This document shows, one piece after another, positions 9,540 through 17,608 of a stretch of 22,969 bases of DNA. Both the position numbers and the translations under genes were made by a program. The notes under the pieces were generated by a model, which was not told the DNA's origin, made no database searches, and was given only the letters and a program-made list of their open reading frames with translations. How positions within the stretch are numbered: position 1 is the first letter of the stretch; the number at the start of each line of letters is the position of its first letter. The stretch is from the NCBI GenBank assembly GCA_964537965.1, contig CAZIDB010000060.1, positions 1 through 22,969 on the forward strand, read 5' to 3'. This DNA comes from SURF-24 sp964537965 (lineage in GTDB: Bacteria; Bacteroidota; Ignavibacteria; Ignavibacteriales; SURF-24).

Positions 9540-11288
9540 TTAGTTTATATCTTCCAATTCCTTTTCAAGCAACTGTTTGAAATGGAGGTCGGCATATATA
9601 CCACCGTATTCAACAAGTTCTTCATGAGTGCCTTGCTCTGCAATCATTCCATTCTCCATAACAAAAATTTTATCGGCATCTTTAACGGTAGAAATTCTGT
9701 GACTTATAATTATGCTCGTTCTGTCCTTCATAAATTCTTTAAGATTCTTAAGTATTTCTTCTTCAGTATGTGTGTCTACTGCCGAAAATGAATCATCCAG
9801 AATAAGTATTGAAGGATCAATGGCAAGAGCACGCGCAAGTGAAGTTCTTTGCTTTTGTCCGCCGGAAAGTGTAATTCCGCGTTCTCCGAGAATTGTTTCA
9901 AACTGTTTAGGAAAAGTTAAAACATCTTTACTTAGCTGAGAAATTTTTGCCGTGTTCTCTACAACACTAAAATCGCTTTCATCCAAACCATATAAAATAT
10001 TATTGGCAAGAGTATCTGAAAACAGGAACGTTTCCTGCGGCACTAAACCAACTCTTTTCCTAAGAACATTCATCGGAATTTCTTTTACATTTTTTCCATC
10101 AATTAAAACTTCTCCTGAGGTTACATCATACAACCTTGGAATTAAATTGATAAGAGAAGTTTTCCCCACTCCGGTTTTACCAACAATAGCTATAGTACTG
10201 CCGGATGGAATTTTAATATTTATGTTTTGCAAAACATCTGGGAGGTTAGAGCCATACCTGAATGAAACATTCCGTAATTCTATTTCACCTTTAATGTCAG
10301 TTATAATTTTATCGGTTATTTCATTATCCGAGATTTCATATTTCTCAGACAGCATACTATTTAATCTCTTCATACTTGCAGCAGCTTGCTGAACAATATT
10401 TGTAACCCAGCCGAATGCAATCATAGGCCAGATTAACATACTTAAATAAATTATGAATGCAGAAATGTCACCGAGATTAAGTTCACCTTTTATAACTTTT
10501 ATTCCGCCAAGCCAGATGACTAAAATAATAGATATTCCTGTGATTAAGTAAAGGATTGGCTGAAATAGTGATTGCAGCCTGATCATGTCCATATTTTTCT
10601 TAAGATAATCATTGCTTTCGGTTTTCCATTCTGAAATTTCATTTTCCTCTCTCACATAGGATTTTATTACTCTTATCCCGGAGAAATTTTCCTGAGCTTT
10701 GGTTGTAAGATCTGCAAACTTAGCCTGGATAGCATTGAATTTAATATGAATCTTTTTCCCGATCTTATAAACCATATACGAGAGCAGGGGCAGGGGAATT
10801 AAAGAATAAATTGTTAAACTTGTGCTTAAGGAGAACATTATTATGAGAACAATAATTAATCTAATACCTGTATCAACAGAGTACATTACTGCCGGACCGA
10901 CAAAAGTTCTTACCGCATTGATATCGTTGGTTGCGTGAGCCATTATATTTCCGGTGGAGGTATTCTGGAAATATCTAAGACTTAATTTCTGGATATGCTG
11001 CCAGAAATCCTGCCGAAGGTCATATTCAATTAATCTTGAAACTACAATTATTGTTTGTCTTATTAAAAATCTGAATATACCGCTGAACAGTGAAGCGGCT
11101 ACAATAAGTATTGCATACCTGAATAACAAAGAGTACTCTACACCTTGTTCCAGTGCATTTATGCTGTCTTTAAGCAGGATTGGAACATATACTGCAAACA
11201 AGTTGGATAACAATATAAAAACAAAACCCCAGGCGAGTTTGGTTTTATACCGCAGGAAATATTTTTTTAATGATAATAGACTTTGCAT
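9540..11288 (-). CDS. ABC exporter half-transporter, MdlA-like subunit (Walker B Glu replaced by Asp)
   Basis: This is the first gene of the exporter pair, 582 aa, with about six transmembrane helices in residues 18-300 and then a nucleotide-binding domain. The motifs are Walker A GKTGVGKT (370-377), Q-loop VPQETF, canonical signature LSGGQ (474-478), Walker B ILILDDSFS and H-loop His530. The residue after the Walker B aspartate, normally the catalytic glutamate, is Asp499. In a heterodimer this Walker A/B pairs with the degenerate LSVGQ of the partner, giving one weak and one active ATP site, as in TM287/288 or MdlA/MdlB. The start is ATG at 11288. The gene is divergent from the FIST gene, with 593 bases between. 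Confidence 0.9.
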   Translation of the reverse strand: MQSLLSLKKYFLRYKTKLAWGFVFILLSNLFAVYVPILLKDSINALEQGVEYSLLFRYAILIVAASLFSGIFRFLIRQTIIVVSRLIEYDLRQDFWQHIQKLSLRYFQNTSTGNIMAHATNDINAVRTFVGPAVMYSVDTGIRLIIVLIIMFSLSTSLTIYSLIPLPLLSYMVYKIGKKIHIKFNAIQAKFADLTTKAQENFSGIRVIKSYVREENEISEWKTESNDYLKKNMDMIRLQSLFQPILYLITGISIILVIWLGGIKVIKGELNLGDISAFIIYLSMLIWPMIAFGWVTNIVQQAAASMKRLNSMLSEKYEISDNEITDKIITDIKGEIELRNVSFRYGSNLPDVLQNINIKIPSGSTIAIVGKTGVGKTSLINLIPRLYDVTSGEVLIDGKNVKEIPMNVLRKRVGLVPQETFLFSDTLANNILYGLDESDFSVVENTAKISQLSKDVLTFPKQFETILGERGITLSGGQKQRTSLARALAIDPSILILDDSFSAVDTHTEEEILKNLKEFMKDRTSIIISHRISTVKDADKIFVMENGMIAEQGTHEELVEYGGIYADLHFKQLLEKELEDIN

Positions 11289-11881
11289 ACAATAAAAATA
11301 TAAGTATTTAACTTACTTAAACCAAAAAGCCGGTAAAAAAGTTGCTACAGCAAAAATAATCTATAGTAAACCGGATTATAACTTCTTATCCTCGTTTGAA
11401 TAAAAAATCATAAACAAAATTTGAATTTTTCTGTGAAGAGATGAGAATTATTAATATACTGCAAATGATTTTCTTTGATCTGCAGTCGGGTGAAAGGAAC
11501 AGATACACAATAAGGAAATAGCCTTGCTGCAAATAAAACTCTTAACAAGAGAACTGATTCCCGTCTTTCAAAAGAGAGAAAAATTATAGCAGAAAATTCC
11601 AACTACCAGATACGTGTAATTTTTTTTGAATACTTTATTTTAAAGGGTTAAAATTTTATAATTTTTTTCCGAATATAATTATAAAAGTAAAAGTTTTACT
11701 TTCTCTCATTCTCTAATTTCTATATATTTGTTCGCAAAAATTAATTGTTGTTTATTATTATTTGTATGTTTATAGCGTTTTAAGGTCACACTTCTCTGAT
11801 CTATTCGCTTTACAACTTACCAGAATACCAGGTTGAAGTTAGGTTTAATGAGGCTTTTCTTAACACAATTCCGAGGGTGGT
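11289..11881. other. 593-base divergent intergenic region without a supported gene
   Basis: This AT-rich spacer lies between the ABC exporter operon (leftward) and the FIST-kinase operon (rightward). Short open frames here begin at TTG or are under 30 codons, and none has a recognisable product or ribosome binding site. It must hold the promoters of both operons. A TATATTTG box at 11723-11730 fits the Bacteroidota -7 element (TAnnTTTG), but no good -33 TTTG is at the right distance. The small hairpin CTCTT-AAC-AAGAG near 11551-11563 is too weak to interpret. No riboswitch or RNA gene was recognised. Confidence 0.5.
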
Positions 11882-13021
11882 TTGAAGATTGAACAGATTT
11901 TCCTGAATCAACATACCAAAAATCCAAGACTCAAATTTAAAAGCTTTGAATTTGAACCTGAATTGATAATTGTCTTTGGTGTAAAGGAAATTATTGATGA
12001 ATTCAGCCTCCATTCGTTATTAAGAGAAATTTATCCCGCTGCTTTATTAATTGGCTGTACTTCTGCCGGTCAAATTCTAAATACTGATGTTTCCGATGAT
12101 TCTGTTGTTGTTACTCTTTTGAAATTTAATGATACGGTTGTGCAAGGATGTATGGTAAGGATTAAAGAGAAAGATGACAGCTTTTCTGCAGGTAAGTACA
12201 TTTCCAGCAAATTAAAAAACGAAAATCTCAAACACTTGTTTGTCTTATCCGAAGGTTTAAATATTAATGGAACCGAATTGGTAAAAGGATTGCAAAACAT
12301 ATTGCCGAAAAAAATATCAGTATCAGGCGGAATGGCTGCAGATGGAAACAGATTCGAACAAACATTCGTAATGCTAAATGATCACTATGATTCGAATATA
12401 ATTGCTGCAGTTGGATTTTACAGCAATAAATTGAAAGTCGGATGTGGAAGCTTTGGCGGTTGGGAACCATTCGGTCCGGAAAGACTTGTCACCCGTTCGG
12501 TTGGCAATGTTGTTTATGAATTTGACAGCAGACCTGCACTTGAACTTTATAAAAATTATCTTGGCAATTATGCAAAAGGTTTACCTGCGACAGGATTGCT
12601 ATTCCCAATAAGCATTAAAGGTAATGACAAGGATACATCTATTGTTCGTACCATCGTTGCCGTCAATGAATCTACAAACAGCCTTGTCTTTGCCGGAGAA
12701 GTTCCGGAACATTCAATTGTAAGATTGATGAAAACAAATTCCGAAAAATTAATTGAAGGTGCAGGAACGGCTGTAAAAAATTGTTATAGTAAAAGTCCGG
12801 TGGCTCCATTTGAATTTGCGCTTGTTGTAAGTTGCATCGGAAGAAAGCTTGTACTTAAACAACAGGTAGAAGAAGAGATTGAAACGCTGAAAAAATCACT
12901 TGGTAGCTCTACATTAATTTCCGGGTTCTATTCTTACGGTGAAATTGCACCGGTAAAATATTGTGATAATTCTGAACTTCAGAATCAAACACTCTCCTTA
13001 ACTTTATTATCAGAGAATTGA
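11882..13021 (+). CDS. FIST-domain sensory protein (FIST_N + FIST_C)
   Basis: This 379-aa soluble protein is built only of the two FIST domains, a predicted small-ligand (possibly amino-acid) sensory module. FIST_N covers about residues 28-215 and includes the hallmark IGCTSAGQI (57-65) and SGGMAADGNRF (148-158). FIST_C covers about 217-360 and ends with FYSYGEIAP (349-357). The frame has a stop at 11861, and the only start after it is the TTG at 11882, which follows a GAGGG ribosome binding sequence (11873-11877) by 4 bases; TTG is therefore the chosen start. The histidine kinase gene begins one base after the stop, so the two are translationally coupled and the FIST protein probably feeds ligand information to that kinase. 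The ligand is unknown. Confidence 0.88.
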   Translation: MKIEQIFLNQHTKNPRLKFKSFEFEPELIIVFGVKEIIDEFSLHSLLREIYPAALLIGCTSAGQILNTDVSDDSVVVTLLKFNDTVVQGCMVRIKEKDDSFSAGKYISSKLKNENLKHLFVLSEGLNINGTELVKGLQNILPKKISVSGGMAADGNRFEQTFVMLNDHYDSNIIAAVGFYSNKLKVGCGSFGGWEPFGPERLVTRSVGNVVYEFDSRPALELYKNYLGNYAKGLPATGLLFPISIKGNDKDTSIVRTIVAVNESTNSLVFAGEVPEHSIVRLMKTNSEKLIEGAGTAVKNCYSKSPVAPFEFALVVSCIGRKLVLKQQVEEEIETLKKSLGSSTLISGFYSYGEIAPVKYCDNSELQNQTLSLTLLSEN

Positions 13022-13022
13022 A

Positions 13023-14900
13023 ATGAGCGGATTTCACAGTTTATTAAAGCGGCAAATAATGAAAACAGGTTTAGATTATGAATCTATGCCTGATGATATG
13101 AAAAAATTGCTCGACCTTGTAAGTAATGCCTATACAGAATTTGATGATGATAAAAAATTGCTGGAACGTTCGCTTGATTTAAGCTCAGAAGAATTATTGA
13201 ACGCAAATATCGAATTAAAAGAAACAGAGCGGCTGCTTGGAAAGCATAACCAGGTTCTTGCAAAACTAATCCGAAATGAATCTTATTTCCTTAAAGAACT
13301 TGATGAAGTTATAAAAGAGATTACCGAAACAACCGCCACTACACTAGGAGTAGAAAGATCAAGTGTTTGGTTCTTTGCAGATGACAAAAAAGTTCTCAAA
13401 TGCATTGACTTGTATAACCTGAACTACAACCTGCATCAGGCAGGTGAACAGCTTAAAGTTGCTGAATTTCCGGAATATTTTTCTGCGCTTGATAATGACA
13501 TCTCTCTTTCCGTTTATGATGCTATCAACGATTCAAGAACAAGAAAGTTTGCAGAACATTATTATAAACCGTTAAGAATTACTTCCGTACTGGATGTTCC
13601 AATTAGAGTTGGTAATAAATATGTCGGCATCTTCAGCAACGAACATATCGGTAAGAAAAGAAGATGGCTGATCGAAGAGCAGAACTTTGTAAGTTCAATG
13701 GTAGAATTTTTATCCTTAGCTATTGAGAAAAAAGAATTATATAAGGCTGAAACTAATCTCCATAAACTTTCCGAAGCAGTTGAACAAAGCCCAAATTCTG
13801 TAATAATTACAGATGCAGATGGGAAAGTTGAATATATAAATAACAGGTTCACACAATTAGTGGGACTTGAACTTAATGAGATTAATGGTAAAGCTCTTTC
13901 CGTACTAAACCTGCTGAACATTGATGAATCTGAGTATGATAAACTTGGAAAGATTATTAAAAAGGGGGGCGAGTGGAAAAGGGAAGTCAGCATCAAATCA
14001 TTAAGCGGTGGATTTTATTGGCTAATCGCTACAGGCGCCCCAATTAAAAACAGTGAAAATGTGGTTACACACCTGCTTATTATTATGGAAGATATTACTC
14101 AAAGAAAATTATTTGAAGGTGAATTAATAAGAGCCAAGGAAGATGCCGAGAATGCAGACAGGGTAAAAACAGAATTCCTTGCCCAAATGTCCCACGAGAT
14201 TAGAACACCGTTAAATATAATTCTGAATTATAACTCGCTTATAAAATTTGAAGTTGAAAATTATATTGAAGAAGAGCTGAAACTTGCTTTTTCATCAGTT
14301 GAAAGAGCGAGTAAAAGGTTAGTTCGTACAATTGATCTTATTCTTAATATGGCAGAGGTTCAAAGTAAAAGTTACCATGTTAAATATAAAAAGCTTGATG
14401 TTTACGATACCATTCTTGGAGTAATTTTTGAGTTTGATAGTTTAGCCAAAGACAAAGGCGTTTCACTTGTACATAAAAAATCTACGGAACAAACTGAAAT
14501 TTTTGCCGATGAATATACAGTTACCCAGATATTTCAGAATCTTGTTGATAATGCATTAAAGTACACTATAAAAGGTTCGGTTGAAGTGATTCTGTATTCC
14601 AAGTATCCAAATATAATTTGCATTGATGTTAAGGATACAGGTATTGGAATTTCTGAAGAATATCTTCCAAGACTTTTCTCGCCCTTCTCTCAGGAAGACA
14701 CCGGTTATACAAGACGATTCGAAGGAAACGGGCTTGGTCTGGCTTTGGTTAAAAATTATGTTGAATTAAATAACGGTACGATAGAAGTTAAAAGTGAAAA
14801 GGGAATAGGCACAACCTTTACTGTTATCTTCAATAATACAAGCCAGGCAAAAGTGGATTTACCGAAGGTATCCGATCTTAAAAAAGTACTGTTCAACTAA
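13023..14900 (+). CDS. GAF-PAS sensor histidine kinase coupled to the FIST protein
   Basis: This is a soluble histidine kinase of 625 aa. Residues 40-85 are a helical segment containing LLERSLDLSSEELLNAN, wording that recurs in kinases encoded beside FIST proteins. A GAF domain (~90-235) with SVWFFADD and DVPIRVGNKYVG follows, then a PAS domain (~245-362, ending MEDITQRK), HisKA with phosphoacceptor His391 in MSHEIRTP, and HATPase with N-box NLVDNALKY (506-514), DTGIG (538-542) and GNGLGLAL (568-575). There is no receiver domain and no response regulator gene nearby, so its partner is encoded elsewhere. It has no membrane segment. It overlaps functionally with the FIST gene through the one-base gap. 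It is convergent with the next gene, 42 bases away; a weak CTGAAA/TTTCAG hairpin there has no T run. Confidence 0.9.
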   Translation: MSGFHSLLKRQIMKTGLDYESMPDDMKKLLDLVSNAYTEFDDDKKLLERSLDLSSEELLNANIELKETERLLGKHNQVLAKLIRNESYFLKELDEVIKEITETTATTLGVERSSVWFFADDKKVLKCIDLYNLNYNLHQAGEQLKVAEFPEYFSALDNDISLSVYDAINDSRTRKFAEHYYKPLRITSVLDVPIRVGNKYVGIFSNEHIGKKRRWLIEEQNFVSSMVEFLSLAIEKKELYKAETNLHKLSEAVEQSPNSVIITDADGKVEYINNRFTQLVGLELNEINGKALSVLNLLNIDESEYDKLGKIIKKGGEWKREVSIKSLSGGFYWLIATGAPIKNSENVVTHLLIIMEDITQRKLFEGELIRAKEDAENADRVKTEFLAQMSHEIRTPLNIILNYNSLIKFEVENYIEEELKLAFSSVERASKRLVRTIDLILNMAEVQSKSYHVKYKKLDVYDTILGVIFEFDSLAKDKGVSLVHKKSTEQTEIFADEYTVTQIFQNLVDNALKYTIKGSVEVILYSKYPNIICIDVKDTGIGISEEYLPRLFSPFSQEDTGYTRRFEGNGLGLALVKNYVELNNGTIEVKSEKGIGTTFTVIFNNTSQAKVDLPKVSDLKKVLFN

Positions 14901-14942
14901 GCTAAGACTGAAATAATTTGTTTCAGCTAAAGTGAAATGTAC

Positions 14943-16958
14943 TTATCTGATTAGTAATCCCGGTGAAAATTTTATTGCTTTAAGGTAATGATAATTTGCC
15001 GACTGCATATTTTTTTCTTTTGCATACACTACTGCCAGTCCGGAATGAGCAATGCTGTTCATATTATCAATCTGTATTGCTCTAAGCAAATTCTCTTTTG
15101 ATTTTTCCAGGTTATTTACAAGCAGATAATACCTTCCGAGTATCCTGTAACCATCGCTAAAAAATGACGGGCATAGTTTATTGGTTTCTTCACACTCTTT
15201 AAGAAGTTTGTTGCCGGTTACCGGGTCTTTGCTGTTTTCAAATATTGTTAAAAGGCTTGAAGCAGAAACATAATGATCAATAAACCTGTAATTTATCTTC
15301 TCTGTGCTTGCTAAAGTATCCTGCGGTTCATCCGGGAATTTATCCTTCCTTGAATAAATAATAATTGATGAGCCGGCTTCAGGTACAAGAATCTGTTCGG
15401 GATAGTATTTCTGAAAAAATTCTGCTTTTGTAAACAATGCTCTTTCTGCATAAGCGCTTGGTTTTGCACCCGTAGAAAAAATTATATGATCCGGTTTCCT
15501 TTTAATTACATAATCGGCATTATACTTTCTTTCTTTCCAGCCAATATTATCTTTACCGGAAATTGCAGGAACTTCTTTGGGATTATGAGAAATAAAACCG
15601 TCGGTTAAACCCAGCATATCAATTACATTTGCATTAGTGAAATATGATAAAGCGCCAATTGTTGTTGCTGCAACAGTTATTTGTTTACCGGATTCAATTT
15701 GTCTCTGCTCAATTATATCAGCTTTCAGCTTCATCTTTTTTACAAGTTCAACTTCATTAATCAGGCTGCCATCTGTTTTTGGTTTTTCATTTATATAATT
15801 GAAAACTCCGGGCAATAAAAGGATAATTATTGTTACTAAATGAACTGCTGTCTTGTTGAGTAATCGATACTTTTCTGTAAGATCATTTGAAATGTAAAAC
15901 AGGCTAAGAACGAATAGCAAATAAATTACCGGGGCAACCGGTAAAAGGAACCTGTAAAATGTAAGAACATCTCCACCCAGTAATATTACTGCCGCGCTGT
16001 AGCTTAAGATAAAATAAATAAGTAAGGATGTTATTCTGTTTAATCTTTTTTTGAAGAAAAGATATAAGGGAAATAACAGCATAAATCCGTATAGTAAATT
16101 TGCTTTGCAGAAACCAAGGAAATAATCCAATCCCGCATTAAAATAAATTAATGAGAAACCGGATTTTGCATAATAAGTATTTGGAAACGGGTAACCGAAA
16201 TAAAACAATCTGAATGCTGTGTAAACTGCAATCAATACCACGAACAGCGAAACATCCTGAATGAGTTTTTTAACATCGGACTTCAAATTATTTTTCTGCA
16301 GAAAAATATAAAACACCTTATGAGAATAAATTATCAGGAATACAACAATTCCCTCAGGTCTTAGCAGGTAAATAAAAAACATCAAAACCGGAAGAGAATA
16401 TTTTAATTTACCTCCGGGTTGTGTAAAGTAAACCAGTATTGAAACCATCACTAATGCAACGAATAAGGTGGTTTCCATTCCGCTTACTGCCCAATAACCA
16501 AATGAATTAGTTAAGATTAACAATGCAGATGGAATTAACGCAACTAATGTTTTTCTAACCGTCGGCTGATTTCCATTTGAGGAATTTAAAGCGACTTTAG
16601 TTATGATATAAGTTAAAACTATAGTGACAATCGCGAAAAATATTGAAAGGTTGGTTGATGTCTGTTCTATTCCAAATCCAAGAATTGATGTAAGACTTAA
16701 TAAAAGCAGCCATAGGAAATTTGTATAACCTTCAACATATTCCCCGATATTAAATACCAGTCCGTTACCGGCAATAAAATTCTTAACATATCTGAAAGTA
16801 ATATATGCATCATCCTGAACGAAGCGAAGAGATTTGTATAAGTAAAGGAATAGTATAGTAAGGAGAATGATTCCTAAAACACCCAAAGCTGTATTGCCTT
16901 TGGTTTTAGGATTTTTCCTTGATGTGTTCTGCTTTGCGGCAGATGATTTTTTCTTCAT
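14943..16958 (-). CDS. GT-C membrane glycosyltransferase-like protein with C-terminal TPR repeats
   Basis: This is a 671-aa polytopic membrane protein. A basic cytoplasmic tail (1-21) is followed by a first membrane helix (~23-41), then the loop FVQDDAYITFRY (46-57), GLVFN and GEYVEGYTNFLW (72-83). The Asp-Asp pair (49-50) just after TM1 is the catalytic-site hallmark of GT-C enzymes that use polyprenyl-phosphate sugars, and the wording is close to AftB-like arabinofuranosyltransferases. About ten membrane helices reach residue ~400. A soluble part then contains GALSYFTNANVIDMLGLTD, a motif shared by this group. The last ~75 residues form two TPR-like helical repeats. It probably transfers a sugar to a cell-surface glycan or protein on the outer face of the inner membrane. 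Donor and acceptor are unknown. It starts 52 bases after the tRNA on the same strand. Confidence 0.75.
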   Translation of the reverse strand: MKKKSSAAKQNTSRKNPKTKGNTALGVLGIILLTILFLYLYKSLRFVQDDAYITFRYVKNFIAGNGLVFNIGEYVEGYTNFLWLLLLSLTSILGFGIEQTSTNLSIFFAIVTIVLTYIITKVALNSSNGNQPTVRKTLVALIPSALLILTNSFGYWAVSGMETTLFVALVMVSILVYFTQPGGKLKYSLPVLMFFIYLLRPEGIVVFLIIYSHKVFYIFLQKNNLKSDVKKLIQDVSLFVVLIAVYTAFRLFYFGYPFPNTYYAKSGFSLIYFNAGLDYFLGFCKANLLYGFMLLFPLYLFFKKRLNRITSLLIYFILSYSAAVILLGGDVLTFYRFLLPVAPVIYLLFVLSLFYISNDLTEKYRLLNKTAVHLVTIIILLLPGVFNYINEKPKTDGSLINEVELVKKMKLKADIIEQRQIESGKQITVAATTIGALSYFTNANVIDMLGLTDGFISHNPKEVPAISGKDNIGWKERKYNADYVIKRKPDHIIFSTGAKPSAYAERALFTKAEFFQKYYPEQILVPEAGSSIIIYSRKDKFPDEPQDTLASTEKINYRFIDHYVSASSLLTIFENSKDPVTGNKLLKECEETNKLCPSFFSDGYRILGRYYLLVNNLEKSKENLLRAIQIDNMNSIAHSGLAVVYAKEKNMQSANYHYLKAIKFSPGLLIR

Positions 16959-17010
16959 CGGATAATTTTAATACAAAGAAGTCAGTTAAATTTAATAACT
17001 TCAGGTTTTG

Positions 17011-17084
17011 TACCCCCGAGAGGATTCGAACCTCCGACCTGCGGTTTAGGAAACCGTCGCTCTATCCTACTGAGCTACGGGGGC
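17011..17084 (-). tRNA. tRNA-Arg, anticodon CCU
   Basis: The 74-nt minus-strand sequence folds as a cloverleaf. The acceptor stem is GCCCCCG/CGGGGGT (one G-U), the D stem GCTC/GAGC, the anticodon arm ACGGT-TTCCTAA-ACCGC with anticodon CCT and one A-C mismatch at the base, and the T arm GGAGG-TTCGAAT-CCTCT with TTCGAAT loop. The discriminator is A and CCA is not encoded. It reads the AGG codon. Its first 18 bases overlap the 3' end of the GIY-YIG gene upstream. No own promoter is obvious directly upstream, because that DNA is the nuclease gene. Confidence 0.95.
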
Positions 17085-17330
17085 ATTAAATAGTATTTTG
17101 TTCTTTATGAATCTTCTTCCTGCAGAAGATTTATAATATTTTTCTCTTGCTCTGGCTTCTTCCCTGGTTTCAACTTCTTCTGTATAAAGAATTTCCCATG
17201 GCATATAAATTTTTGTAAAATGAGTTTTACCTGAATTATGTTCCTTTAATCTCCGGTCAAGATTATCCGTAAAACCCACATAAGTCTTTTCAAATTTAAC
17301 ACTCTTCAATATGTAAATAAAGTATCGCAT
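17067..17330 (-). CDS. GIY-YIG nuclease domain protein (UPF0213/YhbQ-like), stop codon inside tRNA-Arg
   Basis: This is a small 87-aa single-domain protein of the GIY-YIG nuclease superfamily. Counting from ATG 17330, it has YFIYILKS (3-10, the GIY strand), TYVGFTDNLDRRLKEHN (16-32, the YIG strand with the catalytic Arg helix) and AREKYYKS (61-68, with the metal-binding Glu63). The catalytic pattern is complete. The stop TAG (17069-17067) lies in the D-loop of tRNA-Arg, so the last five residues APVAQ are encoded by the tRNA 5' end. A longer reading from TTG 17459 would translate 45-bp repeats and a tRNA remnant, so ATG 17330 is preferred even though AAGGAG abuts it too closely for a normal ribosome site. 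Flanking by tRNA pieces suggests a tRNA-targeting mobile gene. Its real substrate is unknown. Confidence 0.85.
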   Translation of the reverse strand: MRYFIYILKSVKFEKTYVGFTDNLDRRLKEHNSGKTHFTKIYMPWEILYTEEVETREEARAREKYYKSSAGRRFIKNKILFNAPVAQ

Positions 17331-17337
17331 CTCCTTT

Positions 17338-17505
17338 AACCGTCGCTCCCCGCCTTGACCGACATCCAAACCTTTTAAGTCAAGTCGGGCAGGCCCGCCT
17401 TGACCGACATCCAAACCTTTTAAGTCAAGTCGGGCAGGCCCGCCTTGACCGACATCCAAACCTTTTAAGTCAAGTCGGGCAGGTATCCTACTGAGCTACT
17501 GGGGC
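17338..17505 (-). pseudogene. Broken 5' half of a second tRNA-Arg(CCU), interrupted by a 135-bp repeat array
   Basis: On the minus strand, 17505-17484 matches tRNA-Arg nucleotides 1-22 with one mismatch (C6 to A). Bases 17348-17338 match nucleotides 23-33 exactly. The two pieces join perfectly if the 135 bases between them (17349-17483) are removed, restoring 33 nucleotides from the acceptor stem to the first anticodon-loop base. The anticodon and 3' half are absent; the GIY-YIG gene begins 7 bases later. It cannot make a tRNA. The intact copy lies on the other side of the nuclease gene. Confidence 0.85.
17349..17483. repeat. Three perfect tandem copies of a 45-bp unit inside the tRNA remnant
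   Basis: The units lie at 17349-17393, 17394-17438 and 17439-17483 and are identical base for base. Each carries imperfect inverted arms (CCCGCCTTGAC and GTCAAGTCGGG, 10 of 11 paired), so each copy and each junction can form a hairpin. The array is GC-rich compared with its surroundings. The unit length is a multiple of three and is open on the minus strand, which falsely lengthens the nuclease reading frame. There is no spacer variation, so it is not a CRISPR array. Confidence 0.92.
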
Positions 17506-17522
17506 ATCTGATATCAACCTTT

Positions 17523-17552
17523 ATTCTACTAAAAGCAAATCAAAAATAACAA
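17523..17552 (-). promoter_or_regulatory. Candidate sigma-70-type promoter ahead of the tRNA remnant
   Basis: On the minus strand TTGTTA (17552-17547) and TAGAAT (17528-17523) are separated by 18 bases. Transcription would begin near 17515, about 10 bases before the tRNA-like sequence. This would suit an original tRNA promoter that now reads through the repeats and nuclease gene into the intact tRNA. The match is moderate and the region is AT-rich. Confidence 0.35.
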
Positions 17553-17608
17553 ACTTTTTTTTAATATACGTTATTGACTTTTTAAAGAAAGCATTAAAAC
17601 ATGTGGTG

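Noticed and set aside
11408..11602. 64-codon minus-strand open frame in the 593-base spacer
   Set aside because: It starts at TTG, lacks a ribosome site and resembles no protein; composition matches non-coding DNA.
14908..14926. CTGAAA/TTTCAG hairpin between the convergent kinase and glycosyltransferase genes
   Set aside because: The stem is only 6 bp, AT-rich and has no T run on either strand, so it is not called as a terminator.
17331..17459. N-terminal extension of the GIY-YIG protein from a TTG at 17459 through the 45-bp repeats (peptide repeat DVGQGGPARLDLKGL)
   Set aside because: The extension translates a non-coding repeat array and a tRNA remnant; the family domain starts exactly at ATG 17330.
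17349..17483. CRISPR-like array
   Set aside because: The three units are contiguous and identical with no variable spacers, and no cas genes are present.
17540..17585. AATAAC/GTTATT stem with T run as a terminator after the terpenoid-type operon
   Set aside because: Six AT pairs with a 19-base loop are too weak to support a call.
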